Shown piece after piece: positions 53,521 through 62,768 of a stretch of 64,000 nt of DNA. Under the pieces are notes generated by a model that was not told the origin of the DNA, did no database searches, and was given only the letters and a program-made list of their open reading frames with translations. The DNA comes from Pseudomonas chlororaphis (lineage in GTDB: Bacteria > Pseudomonadota > Gammaproteobacteria > Pseudomonadales > Pseudomonadaceae). The stretch is taken from assembly GCA_001023535.1 (NCBI GenBank), contig CP011020.1:2369734-2433733 (forward strand). The letters are read 5' to 3'. The position numbers were made by a program, and so were the translations under genes. Position 1 is the first letter of the stretch. The number at the start of each line of letters is the position of its first letter.

Positions 53521-54981
53521 TCACTCAAGCAGCGTAGGGGTCAATGTATCGAACCGGATCCAGTTGGCACCTTGATCAAAACTGACCTTGGTCTCGACGG
53601 TGAATTTCTGATTCGCCACAAGAGACGACATGAACCTCTGCGAGACCTTCACATGAATGCCGGCAGACACTTGTGCCGGCAAGACCTGATGCTCATTGAG
53701 CACGACCTCGCTCACAGTCTGGGCATTGGCATTCCTGCCCGTGACCGTGACGGTCACCAGACTGGCCTCGCTTATGAAGGCCCACGCCCGTTGGTGAACG
53801 GGCAACCCCGCCGAAGGAATACTTGCCTTGGAAACGGGATCGGTAAAGGGAGACTCAAGCTGCGGCACATGGAATCTGTGGGTCGGGTATGAGAGAACCC
53901 GTAGCGTCAACGTCCCGGATTGTTTTTTCGAAGTGTCCGCCAGGACCACGTCGTAATACACCGGCAGTTGCTTGTTGAACGCCGCGGCGATATTGGCCGC
54001 CGGCACGCGCACCTGTTTGGTCCCCCATGGTACGGGAATGGCGATCGCCCCCACCGTGCCCGGCTCGCCAAATTGCATGTGGACAACATCATCGTCGTAG
54101 TAAACAGCATCGTCAGGAATTTGCGCTGTAGCACCGGCAACGGCTTTCTGCGGGTCCAGGTCCGCATACTCGGCAGGGCTGCCTTCGGCCTGAGTGATCC
54201 ACGGATGTGGAACGAAATGCGGCGCGCGCACCACCGAGACCAGAATGGATACTGCCGTGGACTCGACGGATCGATTGCCCGCCCGGTCGGTCACGTGATA
54301 GGAAATCGAGCGCATGCCGTCGCCCATGGCGCGTATCAGCGCCTCGGGAAACTCAAGGTGAATGGGGTCTTCGTAATTATCCCGGTCGAGGTCCTTGGTG
54401 ACCTCCTGGTAGTGACCATTGTTCTCGTTCAACCACTTGGCGGTGATCCTGTCGCCAGGGGCCGGCTCGTCCAGGTATGAGGGGACCGTCACGGTGACGA
54501 CCCCGTTATGCTCGTCGAGGTACTGTTCGGAGAGGCCGTTCTGGATGAGGTCCGGATCGATCAACAACGAGTCGTTGAACGCCAGGACAGGTGCCTGGGT
54601 ATCGAGCGTGATCACCAGTTCCAGGGAGTTATCGGGCTCGCCGTTGTAGACCTTTGCCGTGTAACGCAACCGACGCCGCCCATCGTTGTTGCGCAACAGC
54701 CTGGCGGGCACCGTCACATAACGGTCCGAGGCCTCGATCGGGGCATTCCAGGTACGGCGATCGACCGAAATGTCATCAAGAAACAACTCAACCGATTCCT
54801 CACCCTTCTCCGGATCAGAGTATTCCCAGAGTTCGAACCAGACTTTCAGGTCGTCGTGGGTGGCGGCTTCCGGCAGCAGATTGAGTTGGCCGCCGGGGAT
54901 GTTGTCGAGCAATTCCACCACGCTGGGCTCAGGCAATGTTCGGGAAGCATTCGAAGATGTTGTGTTTGCTGGCTCGCTCAT
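53521..54981 (-). CDS. Ig-like repeat protein
   Basis: The 486-residue product starts at MSEPANTTSSNAS, with GGAG about 8 nt upstream, and has no signal peptide. It belongs to the same beta-sandwich repeat family as the proteins encoded at 164-5209, 40635-42452 and 57540-59564: a first module of LRYTAKVYNGEP type, then DRITAKWLNENNGHY, then WAFISEASLVTVTVTG and VETKVSFDQGANWIRF. It lies directly after the autotransporter gene on the same strand, but a terminator-like hairpin separates them. The function is unknown. Confidence 0.8.
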   Translation of the reverse strand: MSEPANTTSSNASRTLPEPSVVELLDNIPGGQLNLLPEAATHDDLKVWFELWEYSDPEKGEESVELFLDDISVDRRTWNAPIEASDRYVTVPARLLRNNDGRRRLRYTAKVYNGEPDNSLELVITLDTQAPVLAFNDSLLIDPDLIQNGLSEQYLDEHNGVVTVTVPSYLDEPAPGDRITAKWLNENNGHYQEVTKDLDRDNYEDPIHLEFPEALIRAMGDGMRSISYHVTDRAGNRSVESTAVSILVSVVRAPHFVPHPWITQAEGSPAEYADLDPQKAVAGATAQIPDDAVYYDDDVVHMQFGEPGTVGAIAIPVPWGTKQVRVPAANIAAAFNKQLPVYYDVVLADTSKKQSGTLTLRVLSYPTHRFHVPQLESPFTDPVSKASIPSAGLPVHQRAWAFISEASLVTVTVTGRNANAQTVSEVVLNEHQVLPAQVSAGIHVKVSQRFMSSLVANQKFTVETKVSFDQGANWIRFDTLTPTLLE

Positions 54982-55000
54982 GAACAGGACTCCTCAATAA

Positions 55001-55030
55001 AACGCGAGGACCACGGCCACCGCCGTCCTC
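55001..55030 (-). terminator. Terminator after the autotransporter gene
   Basis: In the minus direction GAGGAC (55030-55025) pairs with GTCCTC (55011-55006), followed by GCGTTTTATT. It ends transcription of the autotransporter just before the ribosome-binding site of the next Ig gene, or lets some transcription pass. Confidence 0.5.
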
Positions 55031-55082
55031 CTCGCATCGTGTCAGGAACCTTGAACGCGTCGTGCTGCGTCAGCCCATCGAA

Positions 55083-57296
55083 TTACCAGCTATAACGCAC
55101 GCCCACGTTGGCTCCCCATGGTTGGTCGATCTTATTGCCGTTGCTGTAATCGAAATCGGCGTGGACCGACACCTTGTCGGTCAAGGTCATGGCCACCCCC
55201 GCACCCAGTTCGCCACGAGAACCGGAGAGGTCGTTGTTGAACGCGTTATCGTTGACCTTCACTTCGTTGTTCTTGGCGAATTCGTGTGCGTAGGCGGCAC
55301 GAAGATAAGGCTGCACCACTTTGCCTTCGCCCAGGTTGAAGTTACGCCCGACCGTCGCGCCGACTTTGCCCAACAGCGAATGCGTGCGGTCGCCTTCGGC
55401 GGACAAACCGTTGTCCAGGTCGTAATCCTTGCCCTGGATGATCACGCCCGACAATTGCGTATAGGGTTCGACGAAATAGTCGTCAGCCAACTTGATGTGG
55501 CGGCCAAACTCCAGGGATGCACCGACGCCATGGCTGTCATAGTTGCCCTTGGTCTTCTTGCCGTCGCTGAGCTGGACCTTGGATTCATTCTGGAAACGGT
55601 TGAACTTGAGCACGCCGTCGAAGTAGTAACCACTCTCGTCATCCAGCCAAGTGGTGTAAGCACCGAGGTAGTAACTGTCGACTTCGCCCGTCGTCCCGCG
55701 ATTCAAGTCCAGGTCAGATTTGCTGTAGCCACCCAACACCCCCACCAACCATTGGCCATCACCCATCGGCAACGGTGCGTCGGCACCGAACGACAGGCCC
55801 TGTTGGGTTTGTTTGTAAGCCACCCCGGAACTGGCGTTGACATCGAACTTGTTGCCGTAGGTCCGAATCCACCCACCGGCCTTGCCCTGGTCCCTGCGCA
55901 CTTCGCCCATGCGGCTGCGCAAGGTGGAAAGCTCGCCGTACCAGACCGTGGGAGCGGCATTGAACAGTGCGATCACCGATTGGGTGCCGGGGCTGATGAT
56001 TTTCGAAGCAGTGTTCAGGTACCAGTCGTTGTCACCTTGCTTGATCAGGTTGTAGGAGTAGGCACCCAGGTCCACTTCGCCACCGTACAAGGAAAACTGG
56101 GCATCGCCACCGCCGATGTGAACCACCGGAATGGAAGCGGCCGTGCCCGGCTCCGAACCACTGCTGTCCAGTGCCACCAGATGGTTGCCGGTGGCTGTTC
56201 CGGTCACGGTCAGCGTATCGACCTGGCCCGTGGCAAAGTTGGTATGCATAAAGAACGTGCCGTTGCCCGACAGCTCGCCCACGGTCAGTTTGAAGAACTC
56301 CCCAGGGTTGCCGAACTGGATGCCGCCACCGTTCATGGAGAGCTTTTCCACTTCGCCATCGCCGACCATGATCCAGCGGGCTTCGTTGTTGACCGCCAGG
56401 CTCTGGACGTTTTCCAGGCGACCGGTGAGCGTCGCAAAATTGTCGAAAACCACATCAGCGCTGCTGCCTTGCTCCACGATGATGTCACCGATCAACTGAC
56501 TGTTATCGGCCTTGAAGTTCGCCGAAGAGCCATTGACCACTTCCACCAGCTTGCCGTTGCCGCCCACCAGGGTCGAGCCGTTGTTGACTTCGATATTCAC
56601 CCGTTCGTTGTTGGTCTGGGTCTGGCCGTCGACGAGGATCGCCGAGCCGGCCAGGCCTTCGACGTGGGAGTTGTTCAGGATCAAAGCGTTGTCGGCGGAC
56701 AGGTTCAGGTCAGCGAACAGGTACACTCCGTTGCGCCCCCCCACGATGGCGCTGTCGGTGGCGGAAATCCTGCCGCCGAAACTTTGCACGCCGGAGCCAT
56801 TGGCGTTGCTGCCAGTCACGATGGAACCGGCCTCGAGAATCAATTGGCTGCGGGCGCTGACGAGGGCCCCCACTCGCCCACCGATGATCTCGCTGTCGCT
56901 GACCACCGCGGTAGATCCACCAGTGGCTGCTGTTGCCAGACGCAGCCCGACGTTGCTGCTGACGACTTTACTGCCGTTGGCGATGTTCGCTTCGCTGCCC
57001 GCCAATTCGACGCCGTGGGCATTGCCTTGAGCGGTAACCTGGGTATCGCTCAGATTGATCGTCGACCCGCCGGATGCACTGATCTGGTAAGTCGTGGCGC
57101 CATTGGCCGTCAGCTTGCTTTCGGTCTCCACCAGGTAATCGTCAGGCGCCGTGTTGGCATCGAGGGTCTTGGACGCACCGTTTTCGATGAGCGTCTGCGC
57201 CAGGCCGGTCGGGCTGAGCAGCAATAACGGCGCGAGGGTCACGAGCTTGAGGAAACGCGCAAGTGGCGTGATAGAGAATGCGTGGCTGACGGGCAT
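55083..57296 (-). CDS. Type Va autotransporter (pertactin-like)
   Basis: The product has 737 residues from the ATG at 57296, which has AGGAG 6 nt upstream; a longer frame to 57329 lacks this. The signal peptide is FLKLVTLAPLLLLSPTGLAQ. The passenger (about 40-440) is Gly/Ser/Asn-rich beta-helix sequence with repeats such as NGSTLVGGNGKLVEV. The barrel domain (about 470-737) contains GGWIRTYGNKFDV, VGVLGGYSKSDLDL, YLGAYTTWLDDESGYYFDGV and the terminal GVRYSW. It would be displayed on the cell surface. No catalytic triad is evident, so an adhesin or structural role is most likely. Confidence 0.92.
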   Translation of the reverse strand: MPVSHAFSITPLARFLKLVTLAPLLLLSPTGLAQTLIENGASKTLDANTAPDDYLVETESKLTANGATTYQISASGGSTINLSDTQVTAQGNAHGVELAGSEANIANGSKVVSSNVGLRLATAATGGSTAVVSDSEIIGGRVGALVSARSQLILEAGSIVTGSNANGSGVQSFGGRISATDSAIVGGRNGVYLFADLNLSADNALILNNSHVEGLAGSAILVDGQTQTNNERVNIEVNNGSTLVGGNGKLVEVVNGSSANFKADNSQLIGDIIVEQGSSADVVFDNFATLTGRLENVQSLAVNNEARWIMVGDGEVEKLSMNGGGIQFGNPGEFFKLTVGELSGNGTFFMHTNFATGQVDTLTVTGTATGNHLVALDSSGSEPGTAASIPVVHIGGGDAQFSLYGGEVDLGAYSYNLIKQGDNDWYLNTASKIISPGTQSVIALFNAAPTVWYGELSTLRSRMGEVRRDQGKAGGWIRTYGNKFDVNASSGVAYKQTQQGLSFGADAPLPMGDGQWLVGVLGGYSKSDLDLNRGTTGEVDSYYLGAYTTWLDDESGYYFDGVLKFNRFQNESKVQLSDGKKTKGNYDSHGVGASLEFGRHIKLADDYFVEPYTQLSGVIIQGKDYDLDNGLSAEGDRTHSLLGKVGATVGRNFNLGEGKVVQPYLRAAYAHEFAKNNEVKVNDNAFNNDLSGSRGELGAGVAMTLTDKVSVHADFDYSNGNKIDQPWGANVGVRYSW

Positions 57297-57430
57297 GGAT
57301 AACTCCTGGATGAACAAGCTGTCTGGCAACCGTCAAGCCTGGCGTTTTACTGCCTGGACCCGGACGATCAAAAGGCGGCAATCCTAAGCACTCGCTTCCC
57401 GGATATATGTAGGATTTATCCCTGCATTCG

Positions 57431-57444
57431 TGAGACTTTTCTCA
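57431..57444. promoter_or_regulatory. TGAGA-N4-TCTCA palindrome upstream of the autotransporter
   Basis: TGAGACTTTTCTCA lies 135 bp upstream of the autotransporter ATG and matches the palindrome upstream of the fimbrial operon. Confidence 0.5.
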
Positions 57445-57503
57445 TTACATCCGTATGAAATATCAATGTAGCGCCCCTGCCATGCGTCCGCATCAGCGTG
57501 CAG

Positions 57504-57527
57504 ACCCGGGCGAACAAACGCCCGGGT
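57504..57527 (-). terminator. Hairpin downstream of the 674-aa Ig gene
   Basis: ACCCGGGCG (57504-57512) pairs perfectly with CGCCCGGGT (57519-57527) across a 6-nt loop, 13 bp after the stop of the Ig gene. No T-run follows. Confidence 0.55.
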
Positions 57528-57539
57528 ACCGCTTGAAAG

Positions 57540-59564
57540 TCAAGGCTTCGGTGGCCTTGGGATTTCGCACGGCGTGTTCGGCATGTGGAAAGCCGTGATG
57601 ATGGTCAGCGGCTCCGATTCAATTTTTTCCGTGCCGTCATGGTGGGAATACTGGACTTTCACCCGCCCCCTGCGATTCGTTGCTGCGTTCTCGTCATAAA
57701 GCGGCAGGATGTGCGTCACATACGGTTCTACTCGCCGAATGAAGCCGGTAAGCGGTGTACCGGCATCGCCCAGTGTGTAGTTTCGCGTGAATATCGCACC
57801 GGTGATCGGGTCCTCCGGGTCGGTCAGAAACTCCCCTCTCATGGGGGTGAAGACGAACTCGATTTCGTCGCCATCCTTGAGCAATCCGGTGAGGTCAGGG
57901 ATCGCGACCTGGAGCGCGCCATCGTCATCAAGCGCCGAGCAGCCTGGATAAAGGTTAGAGATGGTGGGAAAACTCGCAGGCGGCAGTTCAACCGCAATGG
58001 CATTGACGTTGACCAGGGTTGGAGTGGATTCCAGATCGTTCTCGATGCCTGCCGCGCTCAATTGATAGTGCACCGGCACCTCGAGGCCATTGCCACCGTC
58101 CTTGATGTAGGTCCAGGGGATATCGACGGTTTGCTCAGTGCCCGGCGTATGAATCGAATCATCGAAGGTTAACTGGGCTTCAACGACACGCGCGCCATTC
58201 CAGAAGAAATCGATGACATGGCCGTTGACCGCCTCGGCGTACCAGATAAAGGTGAATCTTGCCAGGTTGTTCTTGTCGGCCCGCGTCAACTCGTTGGTCC
58301 GGCTGCCATCCATATTCTTGACCACACCTAGCAACAGGCTTGGATGCACCGGATCCGGCCAGTCGATAGGCGGCCAGGGGATCCAGGGGATCGGTACCTG
58401 GAAGTTGACGTCGATATCGATGTCTTCAGGTCCGAACAGCCGACTTTTACGCACGACGTGATAACTGATATTGGTCTCCTTGTCGCCCGTGGTGTTCTGG
58501 CCGTATTCCTGAAGCATGAGGAGTTTCGGCTCCACCGGAATCTCGATCCTGGCCGGCGGGTTAGGTCCAACGGAAACGTCCTCCAGCGTCGTCCCCCCCC
58601 ACTTCAATCGAATGAAGTCATAGTTCTTGTGATTGTCATACAGGGGGATCCAGACACTCACCCCCGACAACGCATGCTCGACCACCAACGGCCCCGGATC
58701 CGCTTGGGGGACCTCCGGTGCTTGCAGGTTGGCCGGTAGCGGTCCGAAAGTGAGGCTTATTTTCTGCCAAAGCGACAGCACGCTGGTATTGGTCGCCTTG
58801 TCGATCAAAACGTAGATGAACACGCATTCGGCATCGCCAAACTCACGCACGAGGTCGCCATCGATTTCTATCTCGGTGTCCGTGATGCCTGGGGCGGGGA
58901 CATTTTCCAAGAAAATCGGGGTAAGCCCGGTGGGTTCGTCAGGAATGTGGGCAGCGTCCACCAGATAAACGGCGATTCGATCAGTCGCTTGCCAATCGGC
59001 ATAACCAGGGATCGTGGCCTTCAGCTTGCTGCCCGGGGACAGGTTGTCGTCATCGAGGTAGGTGGTTGCGAAGGTCAATGCTTGCGGCGGAGCACGGTCG
59101 TAAGGTGGCACTCGGTCGCAAAAGAGTGGGGTTGTAGGGGATGGGTCTGGTTCGGTTCCGTTATAGGTGTAATGGTCATATCTCACGCGGCAGGGGGAGT
59201 TTAGTGGAAGATCCTCGATCGGGATGAGCATTGGGTAGGGGAAGGTTTCCGGAAACTCGGTACCGCCCGCGGGTATGACGAATTCGTGTTCTGCCACGAC
59301 CTCGAAACGACCGGCGCCAGTGCGATCGAACATTACCTTGATTGTCTCCGGGGTTTCCGGAGGTGGAAGGGTAGACCACTCAGGAATTTTCACTCTCAAC
59401 CCGTTACTCAGACTGGGGCCGTTGAGCAGACCCGTACTGATGTCCATTATGGGATGATCAATGATTATGGAATGCTCGCCCAACCCCGCCTGGTGCTCGG
59501 TGCGCTCCCTGAGATAAGCGCTGTTTGCATCACGTCGCGCCCGTTTATTACCTGCATTTGCCAT
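57540..59564 (-). CDS. Ig-like repeat protein downstream of a lux-box promoter
   Basis: The product has 674 residues from the ATG at 59564 (MANAGNKRARRDANSAYLRE), with GGGAG 9 nt upstream. The frame continues to 59705 but that part has no start support. No signal peptide is present; the N-terminus is basic and disordered. It is a chain of about six beta-sandwich modules (for example DGDEIEFVFTPMRGEF and FRRVEPYVTHILPLYDENA-type closing strands) of the same family as the other Ig proteins here. It is the last accessory gene before the cobalamin operon. The lux-like promoter at 59691-59743 lies immediately upstream. The function is unknown. Confidence 0.82.
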   Translation of the reverse strand: MANAGNKRARRDANSAYLRERTEHQAGLGEHSIIIDHPIMDISTGLLNGPSLSNGLRVKIPEWSTLPPPETPETIKVMFDRTGAGRFEVVAEHEFVIPAGGTEFPETFPYPMLIPIEDLPLNSPCRVRYDHYTYNGTEPDPSPTTPLFCDRVPPYDRAPPQALTFATTYLDDDNLSPGSKLKATIPGYADWQATDRIAVYLVDAAHIPDEPTGLTPIFLENVPAPGITDTEIEIDGDLVREFGDAECVFIYVLIDKATNTSVLSLWQKISLTFGPLPANLQAPEVPQADPGPLVVEHALSGVSVWIPLYDNHKNYDFIRLKWGGTTLEDVSVGPNPPARIEIPVEPKLLMLQEYGQNTTGDKETNISYHVVRKSRLFGPEDIDIDVNFQVPIPWIPWPPIDWPDPVHPSLLLGVVKNMDGSRTNELTRADKNNLARFTFIWYAEAVNGHVIDFFWNGARVVEAQLTFDDSIHTPGTEQTVDIPWTYIKDGGNGLEVPVHYQLSAAGIENDLESTPTLVNVNAIAVELPPASFPTISNLYPGCSALDDDGALQVAIPDLTGLLKDGDEIEFVFTPMRGEFLTDPEDPITGAIFTRNYTLGDAGTPLTGFIRRVEPYVTHILPLYDENAATNRRGRVKVQYSHHDGTEKIESEPLTIITAFHMPNTPCEIPRPPKP

Positions 59565-59690
59565 GCTATCGCTCTCCCATTGACGACGTTCAGCCATTGA
59601 GACGCCAATGGCCATCCAAATTCCTGGCAGACCGATAACACCGGACACGACACAACCCTTCCCATCGCTCTGCGTGGCAGCTAAGGCCTT

Positions 59691-59743
59691 GAGCGAATTA
59701 AGCACCGGTTCTCAACGAGGCGATACTGTCAGAGTTGACAGGT
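59691..59743 (-). promoter_or_regulatory. Lux-box promoter for the 674-aa Ig gene
   Basis: TACTGTCA-GAGT-TGACAGGT (59724-59743) shares the CTGTCA-N4-TGACAGGT core with the box at 26517. On the minus strand the sequence at 59702-59697 reads CTTAAT. It starts 31.5 bp from the box centre, so the box would sit at -42.5 of a start near 59691. The leader to the ATG at 59564 would be about 127 nt. Confidence 0.65.
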
Positions 59744-59756
59744 CACCCAGCCCGGT

Positions 59757-60488
59757 TCAACCCAATACCACCCCCACTAACACCGCCACCTCCAGCAACT
59801 CCAACAACGCCCCCGCCGTATCCCCGGTGCAGCCCCCCAGCCGGTTGACCATCATCCGGCGCACGCCGATGAACGCTGCCGCGGCCACCAGCAGGGCCAG
59901 TACACCCAACCATCCCGCCAGCCACACGCAGCCCAGCGCAGCGCCTAGCAACACCTGCCAACCGGCGCGCCGTGGGAGATGATCGGCCAATGCCTGCCCC
60001 AACCCACCGGCGCGCACGTAAGGCGTGGTCAGAAACAAAGCGAGCAACGCGCCGCGCCCCAATACCGGGACGATGAGCAGCGCCAGGGACTGGCCTTGCT
60101 CGATCAGCGCCAGCAGCGCGGTGAATTTGAGCAGCAGTACCAGCACCAGCGTGATGACGGCGATCGGTCCGCTGCGTGGGTCTTTCATGATGAGCAAGGT
60201 GCGTTCACGGTCGCCGAAGCCGCCGAGCCAGGCATCGGCGCTGTCGGCCAGGCCGTCGAGGTGCAGGCCGCCGCTGAGCAGGACCCAGGCGCTCAACAGC
60301 AATGCGGCGTGAAGCAGTGGCGGCGACCCACCCAGCAGCGCATCGAGCAACCAGAGCAGGCCGCCGAACAACAACCCTACCAACGGATAGAACAGCAATG
60401 AGCGGCCCAGTTGTTCGGGCTCGGGCATGCCCGGCAAGCGCACTGGCAGACTGCTGAGAAATTGCAGGGCGATCCAGAACGGCAGCAT
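59757..60488 (-). CDS. cobS: Adenosylcobinamide-GDP ribazoletransferase
   Basis: The 243-residue integral membrane protein has 6-7 hydrophobic segments. It carries the family motif GGLHLDGLADSADAW and the conserved KDPRSGPIAV. It joins alpha-ribazole(-phosphate) to adenosylcobinamide-GDP at the inner membrane, the last assembly step of the nucleotide loop. The gene is called cobV in Pseudomonas denitrificans nomenclature. It starts 4 bp after the cobC stop and ends the operon. About 190 bp separate its stop from the first accessory Ig gene. Confidence 0.96.
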   Translation of the reverse strand: MLPFWIALQFLSSLPVRLPGMPEPEQLGRSLLFYPLVGLLFGGLLWLLDALLGGSPPLLHAALLLSAWVLLSGGLHLDGLADSADAWLGGFGDRERTLLIMKDPRSGPIAVITLVLVLLLKFTALLALIEQGQSLALLIVPVLGRGALLALFLTTPYVRAGGLGQALADHLPRRAGWQVLLGAALGCVWLAGWLGVLALLVAAAAFIGVRRMMVNRLGGCTGDTAGALLELLEVAVLVGVVLG

Positions 60489-60492
60489 CGGC

Positions 60493-61068
60493 TCAGGCCT
60501 CTTCCGTCAAGGTCGGGCCGGACGTCACCCGCAGGGCGAACAACGCGCCGTGGCCGACCTCGACATTGAGCAGTTGTTCGCGCGGCAGGCCCCGGGCCTG
60601 GGCCAGCAGCAAGCGCATCACGCCACCGTGGCTGACCAGCAGGACCCGCTGTCCGGCATAGGCGCAGTGCAAGCGTTCGATGGCCGCCAGGACACGACTG
60701 GAAAACGCCAGCACCGGCTCACCGTCGGGGGGCGTGAAGCCATAGGGGTCGGCCCAGAATCGGCCCAGGGCGTCGGCATCGGTGTCCATCAACGCCGCCG
60801 CGCTGCGCCCTTCCCAGGCGCCAAAATGCAGTTCCTGCAGGTCCTTGTCCACCTGCACCGGCACGCCGAGGCGGGCACCGAGCTGCTCGGCGAAACGGGC
60901 GCAACGTTGCAGTGGCGAACTCACCAGCCGATCCCACGGGCCGCCCGTTTCGACCGCCGCGTGCATCTGCGCCCAGCCCTTGGCGGTCAGGGCATCGTCG
61001 AGGCTGCCGCGCAAGCCGCCACCCAACTCGGTTTCGCCATGGCGCAGCAGGTCCAGGTGCAAGATCAT
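60493..61068 (-). CDS. cobC: Alpha-ribazole phosphatase (histidine phosphatase family)
   Basis: The 191-residue protein has the phosphohistidine motif LLRHGETE (His10) near the N-terminus, the second catalytic region [10 protein letters not shown] and the late [10 protein letters not shown] histidine. In the cobalamin pathway it removes the 5'-phosphate of alpha-ribazole phosphate or of the finished cobalamin phosphate. Its ATG overlaps the cobT stop by 4 nt. This is the phosphatase CobC, not the P. denitrificans CobC aminotransferase. Confidence 0.95.
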   Translation of the reverse strand: MILHLDLLRHGETELGGGLRGSLDDALTAKGWAQMHAAVETGGPWDRLVSSPLQRCARFAEQLGARLGVPVQVDKDLQELHFGAWEGRSAAALMDTDADALGRFWADPYGFTPPDGEPVLAFSSRVLAAIERLHCAYAGQRVLLVSHGGVMRLLLAQARGLPREQLLNVEVGHGALFALRVTSGPTLTEEA

Positions 61069-62120
61069 GCCGGGCGGTCCGCCACGGCCGCTTCGGCAAA
61101 CGTCGCCATCTGCCCGTGCAGGTCACAGGCCAGGCGCAACAACGGCACCGCCAGCGCCGCGCCACTGCCCTCGCCCAGGCGCAGGCCGAGGTCGAGCAGC
61201 GGTTCGGCGCCGAGGGTTTCCAGCACATGGCGATGGCCGGGCTCGGCGCCGCGATGGCTGAACAGCAGCCATGACCGGCACTCAGGGTTCAGGCGCACCG
61301 CCAGCAACGCGGCGACGCTGCAAATGAAGCCGTCCACCAGCGCCGCGACACCCTGCTGGGCGCAGGCCAGGTAAGCCCCGACCAACGCGGCGATTTCAAA
61401 CCCGCCGAGGTTGAACAACGTCTGCAACGGGTCGTGGCGCTGGGCCGCGTGCAACGCCAGGGCACGTTCGATCACCTGGGCCTTGCGATTGACACCGGCT
61501 GCGTCCAATCCGGTGCCGGGCCCGACCAGATGCGCCACCGGGCAATCGAGCAAGGCGCAGGCCAAGGCGCTGGCGGCCGTGGTGTTGCCGATGCCCATCT
61601 CGCCGCCGATGAACAACTGGCTGCCGGCGGCGACAGCCCGCAACACACTGTCGCGTCCGGCCTGCAATGCCTGCTCACCCTGGGCCACGGTCATGGCCGG
61701 GCCCAGGGCGAAGTTCGCCGTGCCAGGCCCGACGCGCAGATGGCGCACACCGGGCAGGTCCAGCGCCGGCGTCACCGTGCCCAGGTCCACCACCTCCAGC
61801 GTGGCTCCCAACTGCCGCGCCAGGACGCTGATCGCCGCCCCGCCGCTGACGAAGTTGAGCAGCATCTGCCCGGTGACTTCCTGGGGAAACGCCGACACAC
61901 CTTCGGCCACCACGCCATGGTCACCGGCGAAAATCGCAATCGACACGGCCTCCAGCCTCGGCTTGACCTGCCCTTGCAGCCCCGCCAGCTGCACCGCGAC
62001 CGTCTCCAGTTGCCCGAGGGAGCCGGCCGGCTTGGTCAATTGTTGCTGACGGGCCGCGGCCTGTTCCAGGGCCTGGGTGTCGAGGGGCTTGCACGGGTCC
62101 AGCCACCAGCGGTGATTCAT
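61065..62120 (-). CDS. cobT: Nicotinate-nucleotide--dimethylbenzimidazole phosphoribosyltransferase
   Basis: The 351-residue protein has the family signatures [39 protein letters not shown] and [12 protein letters not shown], the last carrying the predicted catalytic Glu. It activates the lower-ligand base (typically 5,6-dimethylbenzimidazole) to alpha-ribazole phosphate. It overlaps cobU and cobC by 4 nt each, so the three are translationally coupled. Confidence 0.96.
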   Translation of the reverse strand: MNHRWWLDPCKPLDTQALEQAAARQQQLTKPAGSLGQLETVAVQLAGLQGQVKPRLEAVSIAIFAGDHGVVAEGVSAFPQEVTGQMLLNFVSGGAAISVLARQLGATLEVVDLGTVTPALDLPGVRHLRVGPGTANFALGPAMTVAQGEQALQAGRDSVLRAVAAGSQLFIGGEMGIGNTTAASALACALLDCPVAHLVGPGTGLDAAGVNRKAQVIERALALHAAQRHDPLQTLFNLGGFEIAALVGAYLACAQQGVAALVDGFICSVAALLAVRLNPECRSWLLFSHRGAEPGHRHVLETLGAEPLLDLGLRLGEGSGAALAVPLLRLACDLHGQMATFAEAAVADRPA

Positions 62121-62638
62121 AACGCACTACCTTTGAGAGTCAGGGGCAGGCCGGCGACGGTCAGCACGACGCGCTGACAACGTTCGGCCAGGGCTTGATG
62201 CAGCCAACCGGCTTCATCGACGTAACGGCGAGTCAGCTCGCCCAGCGGCACGACACCCATGCCGGTTTCGTTGCTGACAAAAATGATTTCACCGGGCAGC
62301 GCGGCCACGCCATCGAGCAAGGCTTCGCGCTCGGCATTCAAGGTCTGCGGGTCGTCGAGCATCAGCAGGTTGGTCAGCCACAGGGTCAGGCAGTCCACCA
62401 GCAGGCAGCGACCAGGCGCGGCGTGTTCTCGCAGCACTCGGGCCAGGGCCAGCGGTTCCTCCACCAGCGCCCATTCGGCCGGGCGCCGGGCACGGTGCTG
62501 GGCGACGCGAGCGTTCATCTCGCCGTCCAGGGGTTGGCTGGTGGCGATGTAGGTCACGGGCAATTGGCTGTCGGTGGCGAGTTTTTCTGCCAGGCGGCTT
62601 TTGCCGGAGCGGGCGCCGCCCAGGATCAGTTGGAGCAT
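62117..62638 (-). CDS. cobU: Adenosylcobinamide kinase/guanylyltransferase
   Basis: The 173-residue protein has a P-loop at its N-terminus ([15 protein letters not shown]), the guanylylation-site region [18 protein letters not shown] and the conserved [12 protein letters not shown]. It phosphorylates adenosylcobinamide and converts the product to adenosylcobinamide-GDP. The gene is called cobP in Pseudomonas nomenclature. AGG lies about 9 nt before the ATG. A REPIN separates it from cobQ, so it may depend on read-through or its own promoter. Confidence 0.96.
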   Translation of the reverse strand: MLQLILGGARSGKSRLAEKLATDSQLPVTYIATSQPLDGEMNARVAQHRARRPAEWALVEEPLALARVLREHAAPGRCLLVDCLTLWLTNLLMLDDPQTLNAEREALLDGVAALPGEIIFVSNETGMGVVPLGELTRRYVDEAGWLHQALAERCQRVVLTVAGLPLTLKGSAL

Positions 62639-62676
62639 GGTGCATTACCTTCAAAATTGGCGCCGTGGCGGCTGGC

Positions 62677-62753
62677 CTCATCGCGAGCAAGCTCGCTCCC
62701 ACAGGAGATTGTGAACACCGTCCCATTGTGGGAGCGAGCTTGCTCGCGATGAG
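62677..62753. repeat. REPIN-type inverted REP pair inside the cob operon
   Basis: A 27-bp arm at 62677-62703 (beginning CTCATCGCGAGCAAGCTCGC) is repeated as an exact reverse complement at 62727-62753 with a 23-bp loop. This is a different REP family from the copy at 18429. It lies between cobQ and cobU. Confidence 0.88.
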
Positions 62754-62768
62754 GGCCTCACAATCACC

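Noticed and set aside
60427..62177. Long plus-strand frames over cobC, cobT and cobS
   Set aside because: They are all antisense to overlapping cob genes with diagnostic motifs.
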